Source: a virus
Strand: one strand, 5' to 3'
Virus record (IMG/VR): IMGVR_UViG_3300044996_000325
Coordinates: 1-64,000 of that record
Length of the DNA stretch: 64,000 bases
Part shown: positions 21,158 through 30,473 of the stretch, one piece after another
How positions within the stretch are numbered: position 1 is the stretch's first letter
Layout: each line of letters opens with the position of its first letter
Translations under genes and position numbers: made by a program
The notes under the pieces: generated by a model
Seen by the model: only the letters and a program-made list of their open reading frames with translations
Told to the model about the DNA's origin: nothing
Databases searched by the model: none

Positions 21158-22663
21158 ATGGCTAAACTTTCCTACGCGGACGAGCAAATGCTTACCCTGG
21201 CCAGGCGGGAGAATGGGGGCTTCCACCTGGCTGCCAAATGGTATCTTCGTGGATGGGAGCCGCTTTCGTACCAATACGTCTGGCATATGGCTCCCTTCTA
21301 CAACACGACCGCTGTCTGGGGCATTGGCTCTGGAAAGACGTCCATCGTGACAGCGTCGAATATCATAGATTGCATTACTCTTCCTGGCTTCAAGGCTCTC
21401 AATGCTTCGATAACCGCAAAGCAGGCAGAGCTCGCTTTCGAGATGCTCGATAGCTGGCGCGAGGGCAATTCGCGCCTCGACCGCTTGATCACGAATATTA
21501 CACTTCGACCGTGGCCTATTGTCGACTTCTACAATGGCTCCCAGTATGAATTTCGTACTGCTGGACAGGGAGCAAAATTCATCCGTGGCCATGAATACGA
21601 TCGAGCAAACTACGACGAGGCCGGTCTCGACATGGATGGAGAGGCGATCAAGGTTATTCGCGGTCGTCTCCGCGGGCGCCGCCCTGATGGCTCCCCGCGC
21701 ATGGCTCGCCTTGATTGCACAGGAACGCCGTCCCCGTCCGTGTGGTTCAAGCACCGCTTCGATATCGGCTTTCGTGGAACTCCAGAAGCAACAGAGGAGA
21801 CGCTCAAGGACTATTTCTCGATGCGCGTCTCCACGTACGACAATACGATGCTGACAGCCGATCAGATCCGGATGATGGAGAAAGAATATCCTCCGGAAAT
21901 GATCGACATCGAGCTCGGCGGCATATTCCCCGATTACGGCATGGGGTTCTTCCCCCTGAACCATATCAATGCCTGCGCCGACAGTTCGATCCTGGACGAG
22001 ATCTACACCGCACTTCGCCCGGATCACGGTTCTCCGAAGCCCGGGTACACCATTGTCGAATGGCCAAGGATCGGCATCGTTGAGTTCGAGCTCCCGGCAT
22101 CCCCGTCCGGTCTGTATATCATCGCCGGCGATCCTGGCACAGGAGCTCCTCCTTCGCGGAATGCGCCGGTTGTCATGGTCTACGATCTCTCCGTTCATCC
22201 GAAGAAGATGGTCGCCTTCTGGTGGGGATCCGCGAAGGGGTCGTACCGTCCATTCCTCGAGAAGTACCAGTACTTCTGCCAGAAGTATTTCCCAGTGGCG
22301 CGCGGCGTCGACACAACATCGACACAGAAGGCGATCGATGAGCTGGGTTTCGAAGAGATGGGTATCAATATCGACCCGATCTCGTTCCAGAACCTCAAGG
22401 ACGCCATGCTGAACGCCCTGTCCCTTGATATCACTGGCCACAACATCTGCTATCCCCCGATCCACGGGCTGATCAATCAACTCGCGATCTATCGGAAGGA
22501 AGACGACAAGAAGCTCGACCAGGACCTCGTCATGACCATGGCGCAGATCTCGCACCTATCCAGGTTTGTTCGAGAAGGCTACAAGACACCAGCTGGAGGT
22601 CATATCGCCAAGCCGAGAAGTAGATCTGCTCGAACGCGCCACGTCCCATCGAGGGCAAGATGA
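21158..22663 (+). CDS. terL: Terminase large subunit
   Basis: This 501-residue protein has an ATPase with Walker A WGIGSGKT (54-61) and Walker B NYDEAG (151-156). A C-terminal nuclease region contains IIAGDPGTG and VDTTSTQKAIDELG. TerL drives ATP-dependent DNA packaging and cuts the concatemer. It follows the HTH/membrane gene without a gap and overlaps the next start by ATGA. Confidence 0.95.
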   Translation: MAKLSYADEQMLTLARRENGGFHLAAKWYLRGWEPLSYQYVWHMAPFYNTTAVWGIGSGKTSIVTASNIIDCITLPGFKALNASITAKQAELAFEMLDSWREGNSRLDRLITNITLRPWPIVDFYNGSQYEFRTAGQGAKFIRGHEYDRANYDEAGLDMDGEAIKVIRGRLRGRRPDGSPRMARLDCTGTPSPSVWFKHRFDIGFRGTPEATEETLKDYFSMRVSTYDNTMLTADQIRMMEKEYPPEMIDIELGGIFPDYGMGFFPLNHINACADSSILDEIYTALRPDHGSPKPGYTIVEWPRIGIVEFELPASPSGLYIIAGDPGTGAPPSRNAPVVMVYDLSVHPKKMVAFWWGSAKGSYRPFLEKYQYFCQKYFPVARGVDTTSTQKAIDELGFEEMGINIDPISFQNLKDAMLNALSLDITGHNICYPPIHGLINQLAIYRKEDDKKLDQDLVMTMAQISHLSRFVREGYKTPAGGHIAKPRSRSARTRHVPSRAR

Positions 22664-23118
22664 ACGGAGTAGCGCACGCATCCATCACAGCTGGAGCAAC
22701 TGGAGCGATCATTGCCGCCGGATACTTCTCCGGTCTTCCAGCCGGAGACATCGTTGCCGCCGCCGGAGGATGCGCCGCCGGGATCATCCTGACGCCAGAT
22801 CTCGACGGGACCGGAACATATCATGGGCGCAAACTGCTCAAGGAGTATGGCGGATCCGTTCTTGCTTTGGCCTGGAGGATCCTCTGGTTTCCGTACACCG
22901 AGGTGATCAAGCACAGATCTCCAGTCTCTCACTGGCCCATTTTTGGTACACTTGTCCGTATCCTGTACCTTTATGGTATCTATGGTCTGATCTGTTTCGT
23001 GATCGGCCTGAGACCAACCACAGTACCATTGCCCGTGTTCATTCCGTTCTTCGCGGGCCTCGCAATCAGCGATCTTCTCCACTTTCTCGCAGATCTCGTT
23101 CCCGGGAGGACCAGATGA
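22660..23118 (+). CDS. DUF2227-like membrane protein
   Basis: The protein has 152 residues. HRSPVSHWPIFGTLVRILYL and the early GIILTPDLDG segment fit the DUF2227/YdjM-like family of putative membrane metal-dependent hydrolases. Hydrophobic segments occur around residues 8-50 and 95-140. Such genes recur beside phage terminases. The role is unknown. Both ends overlap neighbours. Confidence 0.75.
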   Translation: MNGVAHASITAGATGAIIAAGYFSGLPAGDIVAAAGGCAAGIILTPDLDGTGTYHGRKLLKEYGGSVLALAWRILWFPYTEVIKHRSPVSHWPIFGTLVRILYLYGIYGLICFVIGLRPTTVPLPVFIPFFAGLAISDLLHFLADLVPGRTR

Positions 23119-23336
23119 AGTACACTTTCAGATGCCTGAAATGCTCAGAGAGGATTGAGGTCGAGCATCGTGTCGATGAGCCTCATCCGATAAATCATTC
23201 GTGCGGCGGGCGCCTGATCCGCACGTTCGAGCCAGTTGGCATCGTGTTCAGCGGCCCAGGCTTTTATACAACCGATAAACGGGAGCCGCCGCATGAGATC
23301 AATCTACCCCCCATTCCCGCAGACGAAATGGAGTAA
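23115..23336 (+). CDS. FmdB-type zinc-ribbon protein
   Basis: The protein has 73 residues from 23115, with GGGAGGACCAG upstream and ATGA overlap. It begins YTFRCLKCSERIEVEH and has SCGGRLIRTFEPVGIVFSGP, the single zinc ribbon of the FmdB family. A dispersed palindrome encodes FRCLK within the ribbon itself (23126-23141), including a zinc cysteine. Confidence 0.82.
   Translation: MKYTFRCLKCSERIEVEHRVDEPHPINHSCGGRLIRTFEPVGIVFSGPGFYTTDKREPPHEINLPPIPADEME
23126..23141. repeat. Dispersed palindrome, copy 11 (in CDS)
   Basis: TTTCAGATGCCTGAAA, one difference from the consensus. It encodes TFRCLK four codons into the FmdB-type gene. Confidence 0.88.
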
Positions 23337-23423
23337 TTTCTGAAACTCTAATACAAGTCCCGCCTGCGTCGCTTGTCACAGATAAAAAACAGTAGTAACG
23401 CTATTGACACACTGGAGGTATTG
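23337..23423 (+). promoter_or_regulatory. Short intergenic region with operator-like motif
   Basis: It contains TGTCACAGAT (23374-23383), the same motif as in the 6934 and 13720 promoters. Just after the upstream stop it also has TTTCTGAAA (23338-23346), which looks like the dispersed palindrome with its centre deleted. TTGACA occurs at 23404 but its best -10 lies inside the next gene, so no promoter is called. Confidence 0.45.
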
Positions 23424-23708
23424 ATGCTAAAATCTAAATCGCCATGCTTGACATCGCACACTGAAGCAGAACTGATAGGCGCGATCAGCGACCTGATGTA
23501 TGGCGAGATTACTGGTGTGCATGTCCCTGATGACGAAAGGATCTCCACGGAGGTCCTGGTCACCGAAAAGCAGAAGGCTTTGATCGATGCCATCCGGGAT
23601 GGCATAAGTACGATCGAGAAGATCGTTGTCCATGAAGGGGAGCCGATGCAGATCGAGTACATACAATCGATCAACGGCTTCCGCTGTATCCGGAAATTCA
23701 GGCTGTAG
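23424..23708 (+). CDS. Unknown protein, 94 residues
   Basis: The ATG at 23424 follows GGAGGTATTG and is preferred to an earlier in-frame start without such a site. The product looks like a small, mainly helical protein (VTEKQKALIDAIRDGISTIE). It is closed by a strong terminator, so it seems to be its own short unit between terL and the portal gene. Confidence 0.7.
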   Translation: MLKSKSPCLTSHTEAELIGAISDLMYGEITGVHVPDDERISTEVLVTEKQKALIDAIRDGISTIEKIVVHEGEPMQIEYIQSINGFRCIRKFRL

Positions 23709-23718
23709 CCGACCGCAT

Positions 23719-23754
23719 GAGCGGAGGACAGTAAATGTCCTCCGCTCTTTTTTT
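23719..23754 (+). terminator. Strong rho-independent terminator before the portal gene
   Basis: An 11-bp stem (23719-23729 with 23737-23747, GAGCGGAGGAC/GTCCTCCGCTC) is followed by seven T. It stands inside the late operon directly upstream of the portal ribosome-binding site, so late transcription must read through or start again. Confidence 0.9.
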
Positions 23755-23765
23755 ATAAGGTGACG

Positions 23766-25286
23766 ATGCTTCCTTATCCAGAAGTTCCCAACATTGCGAA
23801 CTCCTTTACCGATCTCGGCTTCGTTGGCGTCAGCCCGAATGTGATCGAGACCTGGTCTGCCCTCCGTATGCAGCACCAGAAGTCCACTGATTACTTCAAC
23901 GGCTCGATTTTCGAAAAGCGAGTTGATGGTGAGATTGGTGATGCTCCCCAGGTTCCGCTGCTTTATCCGTTGTCTCTGAACCTGGTCAAAATGATGACCC
24001 TGGCTTTGACTGACAGCTTCGTTGGAGAAGTGGATGACAACGACGCTGCTGTTGTGTTTACTCCGGCATCCTATATCGAGGTGACGGAAAAGGCCAAGAA
24101 GGTGACCGAGTTCTGCAACGGCATCCTTCGTCAGAGCAAGAACGCTTCCCTGGTCTGGGAGCTCGATTTCGACCGCAACCTGTACGGCGGAACTGTCCTG
24201 CGCGTAATGCCGGACTTCTCGTCCCCGTACTTCATCACGTGGCGCAAGGTTGTTATGGATGCCTTCTATCCGATCTTCGATCCCGAGGATCCGGATGTCA
24301 TTCTTGAGTGCTGGCTTGCGAACTATCTCTATCCCGAGCAGGCTCGTGAGAAATACGGATACGATGAGCACGTTGCCATGGGATACGTCCTTCGTACGGA
24401 GCACTGGACCAGAACGAAGCACGAGATCCGCATCAACGGCACTCTTGTTGTCGACGAGCGCAATCCGTGGGGCATTGTCCCATTCGTTTACATTCCGCGT
24501 ATCCGCACGACCACTCCATTTGGAGACAGCCTCGTCAAGGACATCTTTGGCACCCAGGACGAGATCAACATGCGCCTCGCCGATGCCGGGGAGGCCCTCA
24601 ACTACAATCTGCACCCGACACGCTGGGGGCTGAACCTGCCATCGACGTTCTCCGATAAGAACTATCCCGTCGCAGCCGATGCGATGTGGGATCTCGGGCG
24701 CGCGATGAACAAGGACATGAAGCCCGAAGTTGGCATTCTCTCTGTTGATAACCCCATTCCCGAGGGGCTCTTCAAGTACGTTCAGTTCGTGTACGACTGG
24801 GCAAGGACATCTGTCGCCGCCCCTCCGATTGCATTTGGAGAAGACAATGGCGGCGGTCAGCGCTCGGGCATCACACTCGAGATCCGTCTGTGGCCGATGC
24901 TGAAGGCCATGCGCACCTCCCGGTCATTCATGGCCACTGGCCTTGCTCGCGCCCTGAAGATCTCCGGAATGATCCTGAAGCAGAAGAAGCTCACTGACGT
25001 TCCGGCGTATATCTACGACGCCATGATCAATGGTGAGATATCTGCACGCTTCCATCGTGTCATGCCGAGAGACCAGGCCGCAGCCGTCGACGAAGTTGTC
25101 AAGTTGCTTTCGACCAAGACTGGTCCTGCCATCTCTCTCGAGACGGCTCAGGAAGTCCTTGGACGCGGCCCAGCCGAACTGAAGCGCATCCTGTCCTTTA
25201 TGGGAGATCTTGAAAGCCAGGAACTCTGGCCATTCACCCCCGAGCCCGAGACGCCGTTTGGAAACTCGAGTACCCCGGAGGCGTAA
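23766..25286 (+). CDS. Portal protein
   Basis: This 506-residue protein begins at 23766, where AAGG precedes the ATG. Its size, position after terL, and content (RTEHWTRTKHEIRINGTLVV, FGDSLVKDIFGTQDEINMRL, then helical stalk) fit phage portal proteins. The portal forms the dodecameric ring through which DNA enters the capsid. It is followed without a gap by the phosphoesterase. Confidence 0.85.
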   Translation: MLPYPEVPNIANSFTDLGFVGVSPNVIETWSALRMQHQKSTDYFNGSIFEKRVDGEIGDAPQVPLLYPLSLNLVKMMTLALTDSFVGEVDDNDAAVVFTPASYIEVTEKAKKVTEFCNGILRQSKNASLVWELDFDRNLYGGTVLRVMPDFSSPYFITWRKVVMDAFYPIFDPEDPDVILECWLANYLYPEQAREKYGYDEHVAMGYVLRTEHWTRTKHEIRINGTLVVDERNPWGIVPFVYIPRIRTTTPFGDSLVKDIFGTQDEINMRLADAGEALNYNLHPTRWGLNLPSTFSDKNYPVAADAMWDLGRAMNKDMKPEVGILSVDNPIPEGLFKYVQFVYDWARTSVAAPPIAFGEDNGGGQRSGITLEIRLWPMLKAMRTSRSFMATGLARALKISGMILKQKKLTDVPAYIYDAMINGEISARFHRVMPRDQAAAVDEVVKLLSTKTGPAISLETAQEVLGRGPAELKRILSFMGDLESQELWPFTPEPETPFGNSSTPEA

Positions 25287-26048
25287 TTGGACTTTCCAAC
25301 ACTGAAGATTGCGTTCCCGACAGATCAGCATGTACCTTACGAAGATAGAGAAGCAGTAGAGCTCGCAATGAAGGTGATCGCCGACTTCGATCCGGACGAG
25401 ATCATCGTTGGATCTGACGGCCTGGACTTCTATGCGGTTTCGAAGTTTGACAAGGACCCTCTTCGTGGAGACACGACCAAGATCCAGTACGAGATCGATC
25501 GATGGGAAGAGAACCAGAGGGCGTGGATGTCAGCTGCGCCAAGAGCACGCCGGCGCTTCCTGATCGGAAACCACGAAGAGCGATTGCAGCGATATCTATG
25601 GAGAAATCCAGAGATCGCAGATCTCCGCAGCCTGAAGTTGAGCAAGGTGCTCGAATTCTCCGATCTCGAGATCGACGGAGAGCCAGAGCAGGAGATCGTG
25701 TACTTTGACAAGGTGATGTTCCGACACGGGTCGGTTGTTCGCAAGGGTTCGGCAATGTCCGCGAAAGCGGAACTTGAGCAGGCGAAATTTGCCATGAGCG
25801 TGAACACTGGGCACACGCACAGAGGCGGAACGCACTACTCGCGAACCAGGGCTGGGATCATTCAGGCGAACGAATGCTTTTGTCTGTGTGGCCTGCAGCC
25901 GCACTATGATCCAGGTTTTGTCGATTGGCAGCAGGGCACTGTGCTGACCACGGTCGGGTACAACTTCCTCTTCATTGAACCCATCCCGTTCACCCGTCGT
26001 TTTGGGAAACTGGAGGCAGTCTGGAGAGGAAAACTATACCAGGCGTAA
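25287..26048 (+). CDS. Calcineurin-like metallophosphoesterase
   Basis: The protein has 253 residues from a TTG at 25287 behind GGAGGCGTAA. The metal motifs are in order: FPTDQH, GSDGLD, IGNHEER, RHGS and GHTHRGG. The substrate is unknown. Such enzymes occasionally lie inside phage head operons, where they may process nucleotides or DNA ends. Confidence 0.88.
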   Translation: MDFPTLKIAFPTDQHVPYEDREAVELAMKVIADFDPDEIIVGSDGLDFYAVSKFDKDPLRGDTTKIQYEIDRWEENQRAWMSAAPRARRRFLIGNHEERLQRYLWRNPEIADLRSLKLSKVLEFSDLEIDGEPEQEIVYFDKVMFRHGSVVRKGSAMSAKAELEQAKFAMSVNTGHTHRGGTHYSRTRAGIIQANECFCLCGLQPHYDPGFVDWQQGTVLTTVGYNFLFIEPIPFTRRFGKLEAVWRGKLYQA

Positions 26049-26064
26049 TTTCAGACGCCGGAAA
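26049..26064. repeat. Dispersed palindrome, copy 12 (intergenic)
   Basis: TTTCAGACGCCGGAAA, one difference from the consensus. It begins one base after the phosphoesterase stop and precedes the scaffold ribosome-binding site. Confidence 0.9.
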
Positions 26065-26078
26065 GAAGGAAATCAGAA

Positions 26079-26750
26079 ATGGCAGGAACCAAAGAAACGA
26101 CTGATCAGTCGCGCTTTGACAATCAGCCGTCCTCGCAGGTCCCACCCCAGTCAGTCGAAGGGGAAGAAAGTGCGGAGCTCGTCGAAAAGAAACGTCTTGA
26201 CGGCGCTCTCCAGAAAATTCAGGAACTTACGCTGGCCAACAAGGCCCTCGCTGAGCAGCTCGCGACCAAGGATGTAGCTCTTGGTCAGACGAGCGCCCAG
26301 ATTGCTCAGAAGGAAGCCGAGTTCCAGCAGAAGACTGGTGAGTTCCAATCAACGCTCCAGAACCTTCAAAGGGAACGCGAAGAGCTCGCCCGCAAAGCAG
26401 CTGAAGCCGAGGCAGTGAACCGTAAGCTGACCGCCATCAAGGCGGCTGGCCGCCCGGAGCTTGTTGCGATCATCGATACGATCCCCGTTGCCCAGAGCGA
26501 CGAGGAGCAGATCCAGGTCGTGAACAAGCTCGCTGGCTTTGCCGACGATATCGTCAAACGGCGTGAAAAGGAACTGATCGCCGGCCTTGGCGATGGGTCT
26601 CACTCGATCGCTGCTGGCGGAGCAGCTCCCGCGAAGCCGACCACGCACGATGGTTGGATGAACTACATCAATTCCTTGAAGCCAGGTTCCCTGGAGCATC
26701 AGAAGGCGTGGGACGAATATTTCGTCGCCGCCCAAAAACTTCAAAACTAA
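26079..26750 (+). CDS. Capsid scaffolding protein
   Basis: The protein has 223 residues. A polar N-terminus leads into a long coiled coil (residues about 35-115, KKRLDGALQKIQELTLANKA) and a C-terminal helical part. Its position directly before the major capsid gene supports a scaffold that shapes the procapsid and leaves or is removed on maturation. Confidence 0.8.
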   Translation: MAGTKETTDQSRFDNQPSSQVPPQSVEGEESAELVEKKRLDGALQKIQELTLANKALAEQLATKDVALGQTSAQIAQKEAEFQQKTGEFQSTLQNLQREREELARKAAEAEAVNRKLTAIKAAGRPELVAIIDTIPVAQSDEEQIQVVNKLAGFADDIVKRREKELIAGLGDGSHSIAAGGAAPAKPTTHDGWMNYINSLKPGSLEHQKAWDEYFVAAQKLQN

Positions 26751-26762
26751 GAGGAACCAACC

Positions 26763-28043
26763 ATGACTGACGCTTATGAAACCGGCGCCCTTTTCAGTGG
26801 TGCCCTTCCCGCTGGGCAGCGTACGTTCTACGAGCAGCTCCTGCTCCAGAACCTGCGCGTCAAGTCCCTGCTCCTGCCCTATTTGGCCGTGAAGGAAGAC
26901 TTCCGCGGTCGTGATACCGGGCGCATCACCTATACCGAAGTCCTGGATACCGAACCGAACTGGAACGGTTACTCCGAGGACACCATCTGGCTCCCGGGTG
27001 CCCACCTGGACAGCCGCTCGGTGACGATCGACCTCGAGATCCACGGCGACGTCATCAAGGTCTCGGATTACTCCGAGCTGGTGAACTTCTGGAACAACGG
27101 TGATCTGCGCGGCCTGGTCAATGGCAAGCTCGGCCAGAACATGGTCGACTACATCGACATCATGGCCCGCAATGCCTTCCTGAACGCCGCGTACAAGTCC
27201 TACGGCGGCGATGCCTCGTCCCGCGCCACCCTGGCCGACGGCGACGTCTTCGATGTCGACATTGTCGAAGATGTCCGCACCGAGCTGGAAGAACGGAATG
27301 TCCCCGGCGTGGTCGCTCCGACCGATGCCGACGTGCAGACCATCGTCTGCGTCACCTCTCCGCGCGTGATCAATCAGCTGCGCACCGCTGCCAACAGCAA
27401 GTGGGTGGAAGTCAACCAGTACCGTCACGCCGAGAAGATCTTCCGCGGCGAAATCGGCACCTGGAACGGCGTCCGCTTCGTCAAGACCAACCGCATGTGG
27501 ATGCGCAACTACGGCACGCCCGTCGCCCAGATCGCCATCGACGGCGCGACCGTTGCCGGTCAGGGCGCCTACTCGACCGTGGACAAGGTCTACACTCCCG
27601 GCCAGAGCACCTCGACCCGCTACATCACCCTGGCCACCGATCCGACCGCGAAGTTCAAGGTCGGCGAATGGGTGACCATCCATGACAGCGCCCAGGCTGG
27701 TGTCGCTCCCGTTGAAAGCGACGGCACGCAGGAAACCCGCCGGATCGCCTGGATGGACGCTGGTACCAAGCGCATCGCCTTCGACAAGCCACTGATGAAG
27801 CCGCATGCCTCTGGCGACCTGGTGACCTACGGCCTGGATGTCCATGCCTCGATCTTCATGGGCGGCCCCGGCGTCGTCTACGGTGTCGGTGAGCGTCCGC
27901 ACGTGCTCAACCTGCCCACCATCGACGACATGGCCATGATCCGCCGCTTCGGCTGGCGGGCCTTCATCAAGATGCAGCTGTTCCGCCCGGAGATGTTCCA
28001 GGTCGTCGAGACCGCCGGCGTCACTCCGCAGGCGCTGCCCTAG
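26763..28043 (+). CDS. Major capsid protein (N4 gp56-like)
   Basis: The protein has 426 residues and looks like an HK97-fold coat protein of the N4 gp56 type (ARNAFLNAAYKSYGGDAS, CVTSPRVINQLRTAANSKWV, FGWRAFIKMQLFRPEMFQVV). Residues about 275-350 look like an inserted beta domain. Codons end overwhelmingly in C or G, more so than in the neighbours, as expected for the most abundant virion protein. Confidence 0.88.
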   Translation: MTDAYETGALFSGALPAGQRTFYEQLLLQNLRVKSLLLPYLAVKEDFRGRDTGRITYTEVLDTEPNWNGYSEDTIWLPGAHLDSRSVTIDLEIHGDVIKVSDYSELVNFWNNGDLRGLVNGKLGQNMVDYIDIMARNAFLNAAYKSYGGDASSRATLADGDVFDVDIVEDVRTELEERNVPGVVAPTDADVQTIVCVTSPRVINQLRTAANSKWVEVNQYRHAEKIFRGEIGTWNGVRFVKTNRMWMRNYGTPVAQIAIDGATVAGQGAYSTVDKVYTPGQSTSTRYITLATDPTAKFKVGEWVTIHDSAQAGVAPVESDGTQETRRIAWMDAGTKRIAFDKPLMKPHASGDLVTYGLDVHASIFMGGPGVVYGVGERPHVLNLPTIDDMAMIRRFGWRAFIKMQLFRPEMFQVVETAGVTPQALP

Positions 28044-28059
28044 TAGCTAGGAATACGCA

Positions 28060-28788
28060 ATGACCACCTGGGCGCAATTTCTTTCCGAAATCCGAGCAGA
28101 GCTTGACGATACGGGGACAACCCCCCGCTATTCTGACGCTCTCCTACTCATCTATGCAAAGGACGCGGTACGGGATTACTCCCAATACTTTCCGCTCCAT
28201 GTCGTGGATGAGGAGCTGGAGACCGTAGACGGCGAAACCCGTCAGTTCTCACTCCCTACCGATATGATGGCCATTGACGACGTTCAATGCCCGGAGGGTT
28301 CTCGGCTTCAGGAACGGACTGAGCGCCCAGGTGCTTTGCGGACATCAACAACCAAGCCGATGTTTTACTGGATCGACGGAAGTTCGTTGGTCCTGAACGC
28401 TGACCCTGGAGAGGGCGAGGCAGTGCTGCTTTCCTACTTCGCCCTTCATCCGCTTCCGTTCGCCACCGAAGAAGTAGATGGCGGTGGCGTTGTTCCCGAG
28501 GAGGAACCAGAGGTATACACCTTCACGATCCCCGAAGGTGACATGGAGCTCATCAAGAACTACGTTCTTGGCAAGGTCCAAATGCGTGTCCGCAACAACC
28601 AGTCCCGTCTCGACCGCTTCAAGGTAACCTCCGGCGCTCGTGACGACAATCCGATGATCGTCGAGGTCGAGGACTATATGGACCGCTACCTGAAGGGTAT
28701 CGCTCTCCGTCTCCGCGGCGGTGTTGTTCAACTTTATCGCCCACGCAGGTTCCTGCGCTCCACGATGATCCGAAGGTATCCGAACTAA
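28060..28788 (+). CDS. Head-tail connector/adaptor protein
   Basis: The protein has 242 residues. The N-terminal helices (TWAQFLSEIRAELDD, ALLLIYAKDAVRDYSQYFP) are typical of adaptor proteins that dock on the portal. The C-terminus is basic. Position after the capsid gene supports this. Confidence 0.72.
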   Translation: MTTWAQFLSEIRAELDDTGTTPRYSDALLLIYAKDAVRDYSQYFPLHVVDEELETVDGETRQFSLPTDMMAIDDVQCPEGSRLQERTERPGALRTSTTKPMFYWIDGSSLVLNADPGEGEAVLLSYFALHPLPFATEEVDGGGVVPEEEPEVYTFTIPEGDMELIKNYVLGKVQMRVRNNQSRLDRFKVTSGARDDNPMIVEVEDYMDRYLKGIALRLRGGVVQLYRPRRFLRSTMIRRYPN

Positions 28789-29384
28789 TGGGCATTCATT
28801 CCGAAATCCTGTCCTATATCCTCGAAGAGATGCAAAACGCAATGATCGACGAGGTGCTGGACATCCAGCCCGAGGACGAAAATGGCGATCCGGTCGGAGA
28901 TCCGATCACCGATCCGACGAAAGCCGGGATAGTCCTTATCGGAAACCTCCAGGGCGAACCTGGCCCAGACGGCGCCCGCATTTCCGTCATGCTGTACGCC
29001 AACGATCCTGACGTTATTGTCGCTGGCTCCCCTTCGGGAATGGAGCGTGGTTGGTCCGACGAGATCTATCACATCGAAAGCAATGGGACCGCCACGTACG
29101 TTCGAAGGTTTTCCTGCAAGATCCGCTGTCTGTTCGCAGACAGCCGCGAGGATCACCCCACATCTCTTGAGTATGCCAGCACGGTGCGCGACCGTGCAGA
29201 GACTTTGCTGCTTTCCCTACCGTTTACCGGCGTGGTGTCTGGAAACGAACGCGTATCCCGCCCGATCTTCGCAGAGGATCTGAAGAGCGAGATGCTCCAG
29301 GCTGGAGGCCCCCCGGATCAGTACGACTATCTGATCAAAATCCGTTTTAGCGTTCTCACAACGAGAACAGGAGCTCTCACATGA
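28788..29384 (+). CDS. Neck or tail-completion protein
   Basis: The protein has 198 residues and starts on the stop of the connector gene (ATG overlapping TAATG). It is a mixed alpha/beta protein (EIYHIESNGTATYVRRFSCK) located between connector and tail tube, where head-closure and tail-completion proteins lie in siphoviruses. The precise role is inferred from order only. Confidence 0.65.
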   Translation: MGIHSEILSYILEEMQNAMIDEVLDIQPEDENGDPVGDPITDPTKAGIVLIGNLQGEPGPDGARISVMLYANDPDVIVAGSPSGMERGWSDEIYHIESNGTATYVRRFSCKIRCLFADSREDHPTSLEYASTVRDRAETLLLSLPFTGVVSGNERVSRPIFAEDLKSEMLQAGGPPDQYDYLIKIRFSVLTTRTGALT

Positions 29385-30445
29385 CTGCTGCAGAAAAGAC
29401 CGTAATTGGTCTCGCTCTCCAGACCGAGAAGGATACCCCGAACACCACCGACGCGGACTTCAGCTACGTCCTCTTCCGTGATGGAGGCCTCGCCCCGACC
29501 CCTATCAACCTGCCCCTCGACCCCGAAGTTGGTGGCGGCCCGTTGCTTCGCAACGTGGTCAAGGCCGGTGTGATGACCGGTGGTTCCTTGTCTATCATCC
29601 CGCGTCCGCATACCCTTGGATGGTTCCTGTATGGCATCCTCGGAAAGGATGCCGTTACCGCCGGCGGCTTGGGCAAGGACGACTACACCCACAAGTTCAC
29701 GCACAACACCGATCCCTATGAACTGCCGTGGTTCACGGGACGTCAGGCCCCGGGCCGTTTGTGGGGCGAAGTCTATCCCAATCTCCGTGTCGCATCCCTG
29801 GTCCTGTCCTGGCGCGCCGCCCGCTTCCTCGAAGGCGAAGTCTCCTTTATGGGCGCCGCCGCCCCGGGCGACATCGTCGACGCCGCAGATGTCGAAGCGA
29901 ACTGGGATTATGACACCCAGGTCGACAATGGCCCGCAGTTCCTCGCCCCTCTCGGCGATATCGAACTTCCGACCGCCACGGATATCCAGGTTCTCTCTGG
30001 CGCTTTCGCGGCTCAGCTGGCATATCCGGTCGATGAGCAGATGATCGTTGGGTCCTACGCCCCGTACGACCTGAGTGTTGTTCAGCGTTCGTACTCGATC
30101 TCCATGGCCGTGCGCGTCGAAGACGATGTCTTCTACAACAAGATGATGATCGATCCCGCTGGCGGAGCGACCTGGCTTGCTGACCTGATGAAGGAAGGCA
30201 GTTTCAAGCTGGCATTCAACTCCAACGTCGAGGCCGAGGATGGCAAGCCATACTCCCTGACCATCGCCGCGAATGGCGGTTCTGGATCTTCCGGGAACGT
30301 GATCTGGACTGCCCGCCCCCTGAACTTCCGCGCTGGTCGCCAGATCATCATGGCTCTTACCGGTACGTTCCTCGCCGACGCCACCAAGCCGATCGAGGTC
30401 ACCTTGGTCAATCAGACCGCCGCTTACGCTCCGGTCGGCCCGTAA
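29381..30445 (+). CDS. Major tail tube protein
   Basis: The protein has 354 residues and overlaps the previous gene by ATGA. It is beta-rich, with strong codon bias and position before the tail chaperones, as expected for the tail tube subunit (TVIGLALQTEKDTPNTTDAD, then FRAGRQIIMALTGTFLADAT). Confidence 0.82.
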   Translation: MTAAEKTVIGLALQTEKDTPNTTDADFSYVLFRDGGLAPTPINLPLDPEVGGGPLLRNVVKAGVMTGGSLSIIPRPHTLGWFLYGILGKDAVTAGGLGKDDYTHKFTHNTDPYELPWFTGRQAPGRLWGEVYPNLRVASLVLSWRAARFLEGEVSFMGAAAPGDIVDAADVEANWDYDTQVDNGPQFLAPLGDIELPTATDIQVLSGAFAAQLAYPVDEQMIVGSYAPYDLSVVQRSYSISMAVRVEDDVFYNKMMIDPAGGATWLADLMKEGSFKLAFNSNVEAEDGKPYSLTIAANGGSGSSGNVIWTARPLNFRAGRQIIMALTGTFLADATKPIEVTLVNQTAAYAPVGP

Positions 30446-30457
30446 CCTTTCAACCAG

Positions 30458-30473
30458 TTTCCGGCGTCTGAAA
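30458..30473. repeat. Dispersed palindrome, copy 13 (intergenic, within hairpin)
   Basis: TTTCCGGCGTCTGAAA, one difference from the consensus. A second half-site, GACGCCGGAAA (30475-30485), follows. Confidence 0.88.

Noticed and set aside
23404-23433. Promoter TTGACA-18-TAAAAT
   Set aside because: The -10 element lies inside the gene starting at 23424, so it cannot transcribe that gene's start; the ATG with GGAGG is the better-supported feature.
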